From: Francisella endosymbiont of Ornithodoros moubata
GTDB taxonomy: Bacteria > Pseudomonadota > Gammaproteobacteria > Francisellales > Francisellaceae
Assembly (NCBI GenBank): GCA_002095075.2
Contig: LVCE01000004.1
Span: 62,001-126,000 of the forward strand
DNA: 64,000 nt
Reading direction: 5' to 3'
The position numbers and the translations under genes were made by a program. The notes under the pieces were generated by a model that worked only from the letters and a program-made list of their open reading frames with translations, did not search any database and was not told where the DNA came from. Below are positions 59,759-64,000 of the stretch, in pieces. Position 1 is the first letter of the stretch; every line of letters starts with the position of its first letter.

Positions 59759-61607
59759 TTAATCCATTCCTTTTAAAGCCAGCATGAGAGAATCATTATC
59801 TTCACTATCTCTAACTGCTATTCTCACATACTCTTTACCTTCAAACCCTATCTTGCCAGTTAAGTCTTTTATATAAAAATTTTTATCTATTAGCAGTTCA
59901 GTTAATTCTGTAGCAGTAAATTTAGCCTTTACTTCACATAAAAAATAATTTGCTCCAGATGGGAATACCTCTAAAAAACTTATTTGTTGTAAATTTTTAA
60001 TAAATCTCGACCTTTCCTTTCTTACAAGTTCACACGCCATTAAATAATCTTTTTGATACTTACCTATTATTTGAAGAAAATACTCCCCAAATGAATTAAT
60101 GTTCCAAATACAAATTTCTCTTCTAATTTTTTTTAAAAGGTCTGTATTCGACGATACAACCACACCTAGCCTGATCCCTGGAACTCCATAACTCTTACTG
60201 ATACTTTTTATAATTATAAGATTATCATATTTATCAATTAAGTTTTGCTCAATTAATGTTTCTTTTTCACCACCATCTGCAAAATCAACAAATGACTCAT
60301 CTATGATTAATAACTTATTACTTTTTTTCATATAGTCAATAAGTTCAATTAAATCTTCTTTTCTATTAAAATGTCCACTAGGATTATCAGGGTTTATTAA
60401 AATAAGATTATCGCTCTTATCAGATAACAACTTTAGTTCATCTATTCCGTAAACAAATGATTGGTTATCTGGAATAAACTTAACTATTCTATCATGGCTT
60501 AAATTTTCTGGATATTCATTAAAAGTTGGAAACATCATACCAAAAAACCCTTCGATAACATCTCCAATTACTTTAATTATCTCTGCAGCACCATTGCCAA
60601 CTAATATATTTTCTGACTCAATACCAAACATTTTACCTGCTAGTAAATTTTGAGTACTTAACCCAGATGGATATTGAGAAGCTAAATCATAAAAAAATGC
60701 TTTTATTTCTTCTTGCATTTTAATAGTTGGAAAGTATGGATTCACTAAATAGCAAAAATCTTTTAATTCAGGAAATCTCCAATATCCACCGAACTTTTTT
60801 GGATTAAATTTAATTTATCTTTTGGCGTTTTAGCAAAAATAACCTCAGCATTATGTTTATCTTGAACATCATCAATCTCATACCATTTTTCACAATCTAG
60901 CTTAAGTGCTCGCAATTCATGACTGTCTAATATTGTAAGAACTCTTAATACTGATTCATAATATTCATTATCACCCATAGCCCTAGAATAAGCTTCTAAA
61001 AAAAGGAATATATATTATTAGAAAAATCTTTAGAAAATTTATAAATATTAACTGTTTTATAATAGTTACCCACGTCTTGAAAACGAAATGATTTTTTAGA
61101 AAAAAAATTCAAAATACGATCTTCATTATCAATTGTTACAGATGTTCCATCCATCCATGATTTATATTTGTCAACTACTGCTAATGATTTTCTATTATCA
61201 TTTAATAGTTTCTCTAGAATACTTTCTTCAAACAGCAAATCACTCTCTAAAAGAATAGTATCATCTTCGGCTAATTTTTCTTTCGCAAGATATAATGAGT
61301 AAATATTGTTCGTCTTACTATAAATTGGATTCTCTATATATTCTATTTTTATATTTTTATATCTACTTCCAACATGATCAATTAAATTATCTTTCTTATA
61401 ATCTACAACTAAAATGAGTTTTGTTATTCCCACATTATTTAGCTTTTCCATTACTTGTTTAATTAATGTTTCCCCATTAATCTCGAGCATACACTTAGTG
61501 TTATCTTTTGTATATTTACCAAGCCTACTACCCATTCCTGCTGTCAAAATTAACGCCTGCACATCATCTCCTATAATTAAACTTTTATCATGACTTAAAC
61601 TTATCAA
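59759..61607 (-). pseudogene. Nucleotidyltransferase-aminotransferase fusion (CDP-aminosubstituent synthesis type), two frameshifts
   Basis: Part 1 (61607-60996): VQALILTAGMGSRLGKYTKD then NTKCMLEINGETLIKQVMEK, the GxGxRL..K NTP-transferase loop, with TLLESDLLFEES and VTIDNEDRILNFFSKK. GTG 61562 with AGGAG ahead of it is the probable start. Shift 1 lies in a T7 run near 60995. Part 2 (60978-60763): MGDNEYYESVLRVLTILDSH then WYEIDDVQDKHNAEVIFAK. Shift 2 lies in an A6 run near 60793; the repaired reading FGGYWRFPELKDFCYLVN leads into part 3 (60745-59759), a PLP aminotransferase with LINPDNPSGHFNRKEDLIEL, LLIIDESFVDFADGGEKET and KSISKSYGVPGIRLGV, the lysine site. The whole would be about 610 residues, a LicC-like cytidylyltransferase fused to a HisC/CobD-like aminotransferase. 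The substrate is not known. Both domains are otherwise well preserved. Confidence 0.82.
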
Positions 61608-61741
61608 CTAAATATTGACTACTATTACTAAAAATATACCTATCAGAAAACTCATAGCTATTACTTTAGTCATTTTTTAAAAATCATATTGAAAAACATT
61701 CTACTAAATAATAGTACATAATATTCCATATTAAGTTTAAT

Positions 61742-62767
61742 TTATTTTTCAAACCTGTCTCCAAACTTATAATCTCTTTCTGCAGTCTTACCCAATATAT
61801 CATTTAAATACTTAGGATGCATTCCATATCCAGGTCTTACACTGCGAATATTTTTTTCTGTGAAAACTTCACCTTTCTTTATATCCTTTGCCACATATAA
61901 GCTTCTAGCAAACTGCCTACTTTTCTTTTTCTTCTCAGAAAGTGTATAGTCTACTTTACCATACAATTTCTCAGCATTTCTTACTTCAGTTATCATCTGA
62001 GCGAACTCATCCCTATCCAAGGAAAAGTCAGCATCTGCACCACCAATAGATTTATCAAGAATAAAGTGTTTCTCAATAACTTTTGCACCAAGTGTTATTG
62101 CAACTACAGGTGCTGTAGAGCCTAATGTGTGATCAGAAAATCCAGCTACCACGCCAAAAGTATCGGCTAAACTAGGAATCATTACTAGATTTGCATCTTC
62201 TGGTTTAGCTGGATATGCACTCGTACATTTTAGAAGTACAATATTATTATTTCCAACATCCCTACAAATATTGACCACATCCTGAATCTCATCAATAGTT
62301 GCTATACCTGTTGATATTATCACTGGCTTACCTTTTGAAGCTGTATATTTAATAAGTTCATAGTCAGTAATCTCAAAAGATGCTATTTTGTATGCAGTTG
62401 GTTTGAACTGCTCTAGAAAGTCAACAGCTGTCTTATCAAAAGGCGAAGAAAAAATATCTATACCAATCTCTCTAGCATATCTAAATAACTCCTCGTGCCA
62501 CTCCCAAGGTAAAAATGCTTCTTGATAAAGATTATATAATTTCTGTGAATCCCATAGTGTACCACCTTTGATTATAAAATCATCTTTGCCACAGTCTAAT
62601 GTTAATGTGTCTGCGGTATATGTTTGCAGTTTAATAGCGTTTGCACCAATATCTTTAGCAGCTTTAATTGATTCTTTTGCTATTTCAATTTTACCACCAT
62701 GGTTTGCACTTAACTCTGCAATTATAAAAACACCATCTCTCTTTAAATCAAAGCTACCTATCTTCAT
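61742..62767 (-). CDS. pseI: Pseudaminic acid synthase (NeuB family)
   Basis: 341 residues. The N-terminal NeuB barrel has VFIIAELSANHGGKIEIAKE, AIKLQTYTADTLTLDCGKDD, WDSQKLYNLYQEAFLPWEWH (a segment typical of PseI rather than sialic acid NeuB), LKCTSAYPAKPEDANLVMIP, and AGFSDHTLGSTAPVVAITL. The C-terminal SAF domain has FARSLYVAKDIKKGEVFTEK then IRSVRPGYGMHPKYL. It condenses PEP with the C6 sugar to make the nonulosonate. Its start overlaps the end of pseG-pseH by 14 bases, so the two are cotranscribed and probably coupled. The family could also include legionaminic acid synthases, but the WEWH and length favour PseI. Confidence 0.88.
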   Translation of the reverse strand: MKIGSFDLKRDGVFIIAELSANHGGKIEIAKESIKAAKDIGANAIKLQTYTADTLTLDCGKDDFIIKGGTLWDSQKLYNLYQEAFLPWEWHEELFRYAREIGIDIFSSPFDKTAVDFLEQFKPTAYKIASFEITDYELIKYTASKGKPVIISTGIATIDEIQDVVNICRDVGNNNIVLLKCTSAYPAKPEDANLVMIPSLADTFGVVAGFSDHTLGSTAPVVAITLGAKVIEKHFILDKSIGGADADFSLDRDEFAQMITEVRNAEKLYGKVDYTLSEKKKKSRQFARSLYVAKDIKKGEVFTEKNIRSVRPGYGMHPKYLNDILGKTAERDYKFGDRFEK

Positions 62768-64000
62768 TCTTCAACACCATACAAATTACTTTTTTATTAT
62801 TAACTTCTTTATCACTTATTTTTTTAAAACCGTATCTCAAATATAAGTTATAGGCTCTATTATTAAACTCAAAAACTTCAGCAAATATTTTTTTAACTTT
62901 TAAAATCTTGAAAGCGTATTCAACAATAGCGTTCATCAGAATCTTGCCAGCACCATTTACATTCGGCTTTGCATACAAACCCATATGAAGACTGTCACCA
63001 TGTATGATTTGGGTAAAATCAATAACACCAATATCATGGCCATATTCTCTCACTACGAAATATTTTTTATTAGTACAAGCAAACAAACTCTTAACAAACT
63101 TCAAATGATCTTCTACAGATATTTTTTCTCTATTATACATATTATTACGAACGGTTGGATCATTACGCCATGATAAAATTTTTAAGCTATCATCTTGTGA
63201 CAAATCTACAAAATCTTGAAGCTCATAACCCACAATTACATTTTGCTTATGTCTTTCTATATACTTTTTCAACAGACCAGTATTAAGACCATCAACTGCA
63301 TCATAACCATTCTTAATCAAATATTCAAAAATATCACTCTGATTTTCAGCTGTTTTAATAGCTATCAGTGGTAATTGCATAAAATAGACTTCATTAACCG
63401 TAACACTTGGTGTTACAATAGCAAAATCACTTTCATACATTAATCTTGCTATTTCAATAGAATTAATATGTAGATTAATCCATTTCTTATCTCGACAATA
63501 TTCTCTCAATTCATCTAAGTTTTTATTGGCAATTGTTGTTAATAAATTTACATATACGTCGCCAATCTCTTCTATGACTTCTAAAATGGAAATATTTATA
63601 TTACTATAGTCTGCTCCTCCTATTGCAACAAATATCTTAGGAACTTGATTTTTTTGTTTTGGTTTTACCTTATAGTCATAAAACTCTTGTCTTAAAAGAG
63701 TATACTCAGATCCACAGCGAAGCTCACAGTTTTCAAGAACTAAGTTTTTATACTTTTTTTCATCAGCACTAATATTATGGTTTAAAAGAATATCACAATA
63801 ATGTCTTTCATAAGTATCATCTAAAACCATTAGTGAGACATTAGGATACTTGTCTTTAAGAATTTTCTCGAAAGTATAATTAATATCATAATTATCTATA
63901 ACCACTAGATCAGGAGAGATATTATTAACAACTTTTTCAAACTCTACAACACTATTATCGCTAATGATTTCTAGTTTATACCCCTCATCATTAATCTTAA
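62754..64000 (-). CDS. pseG: PseG-PseH fusion: UDP-sugar hydrolase plus amino-sugar N-acetyltransferase (5' end beyond window)
   Basis: The frame is open to the right window edge, so the 5' end is not in view. The first part reads INDEGYKLEIISDNSVVEF, VIDNYDINYTFEKILKDKYP, VLDDTYERHYCDILLNHNIS and KIFVAIGGADYSNINISILE, then YESDFAIVTPSVTVNEVYFM, the PseG (GT-B-like) hydrolase. After a link, residues LQDFVDLSQDDSLKILSWRN, RNNMYNREKISVEDHLKFVK, LYAKPNVNGAGKILMNAIVE and IFAEVFEFNNRAYNLYLRYG, FKKISDKEVNNK form a GNAT acetyltransferase of PseH type. The PseG-PseH fusion removes UDP and acetylates C4 of the sugar before PseI acts. The order acetylation then hydrolysis is set by the family, not by this sequence. 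pseB, pseC and pseF must lie beyond the right edge if the pathway is complete. Confidence 0.85.
   Translation of the reverse strand, partial: KINDEGYKLEIISDNSVVEFEKVVNNISPDLVVIDNYDINYTFEKILKDKYPNVSLMVLDDTYERHYCDILLNHNISADEKKYKNLVLENCELRCGSEYTLLRQEFYDYKVKPKQKNQVPKIFVAIGGADYSNINISILEVIEEIGDVYVNLLTTIANKNLDELREYCRDKKWINLHINSIEIARLMYESDFAIVTPSVTVNEVYFMQLPLIAIKTAENQSDIFEYLIKNGYDAVDGLNTGLLKKYIERHKQNVIVGYELQDFVDLSQDDSLKILSWRNDPTVRNNMYNREKISVEDHLKFVKSLFACTNKKYFVVREYGHDIGVIDFTQIIHGDSLHMGLYAKPNVNGAGKILMNAIVEYAFKILKVKKIFAEVFEFNNRAYNLYLRYGFKKISDKEVNNKKVICMVLKNEDR

Noticed and set aside
59759-61607. Phosphonate (2-aminoethylphosphonate) biosynthesis
   Set aside because: No PEP mutase or phosphonopyruvate decarboxylase is in the window, and the aminotransferase resembles HisC/CobD-type rather than the usual AEP transaminase, so the claim is not supported beyond a possible substituent.
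1-64000. CRISPR array, restriction-modification, toxin-antitoxin or other defence system
   Set aside because: I found no regularly spaced repeats and no cas, R-M or TA gene pattern; the ParB-like gene sits in a glycan locus, not beside a defence gene.

Overview
The window is about 31% G+C, single-chromosome bacterial DNA that reads as Francisella. The strongest marker is a free-standing second RNA polymerase alpha-subunit gene (rpoA2) far from any ribosomal operon. The order flmF-type transferase, yadHG, tatD, rpoA2, rarA, ppx, trxA, rho, phosphomannomutase, surface-polysaccharide locus is also one I recall from Francisella. The very high load of broken genes and the pseudaminic-acid type polysaccharide locus suggest a host-adapted lineage (perhaps near philomiragia/noatunensis) rather than F. 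tularensis itself. That species guess is inference.

Layout. 1-2.25 kb: remnant of an integrated element (P4-type integrase pseudogene joined to a broken FMN glutamate-synthase-like gene) next to a tRNA-Leu/Cys/Gly cluster. 2.3-9.4 kb: intact housekeeping genes: a DUF945 exported protein, a FeoA-like protein, a SPOR-domain protein, gloB, and the overlapping set sufE-hemD-hemX-hemY. 9.5-13 kb: tRNA-Asn with a near-perfect sigma70 promoter, a dead dsbB-like gene, and proS. 12.5-26.9 kb: a long graveyard in which only nusB, an ArsR-type regulator and one small lipoprotein look largely intact. It holds the remains of an acyltransferase, an aminotransferase plus omega-amidase pair, lipoproteins, a YcgN protein, a 2OG oxygenase and a whole sulfide/persulfide detoxification set (TauE/SafE, ETHE1-like dioxygenase, FAD-disulfide reductase, YgaP-like rhodanese). 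26.9-35 kb: nadK and tatD are intact; flmF and yadG are frameshifted; a second TauE/SafE gene, a cupin, an MFS transporter and a ferritin-like gene are dead. 35.3-40.5 kb: tRNA-Leu(CAA), rpoA2, rarA, ppx, trxA and rho, all intact.

40.8-64 kb: after a dead GT39-type membrane transferase, a minus-strand surface-polysaccharide (O-antigen/capsule-like) locus runs to the window's right end. In transcription order it is pseG-pseH fusion (cut by the window edge), pseI, a broken nucleotidyltransferase-aminotransferase fusion, a broken methyltransferase, licD, a broken ParB-like protein, two IS1595-type transposase remnants, a GT2, a capsule-type GT, wzm-wzt ABC exporter, a tandem run of GT2 paralogues (one apparently catalytically dead), two GT4 enzymes, a GT2 and manB. 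The intact parts suggest an ABC-exported glycan containing pseudaminic acid or a relative. The nucleotidyltransferase/aminotransferase/methyltransferase/LicD block looks like a system for making and attaching a CDP-activated small amino-phosphate substituent. It is now mostly frameshifted.

Many frameshifts sit in A or T homopolymers, so part of the decay could be sequencing error. Clear nonsense and active-site substitutions elsewhere show that real decay also occurred.
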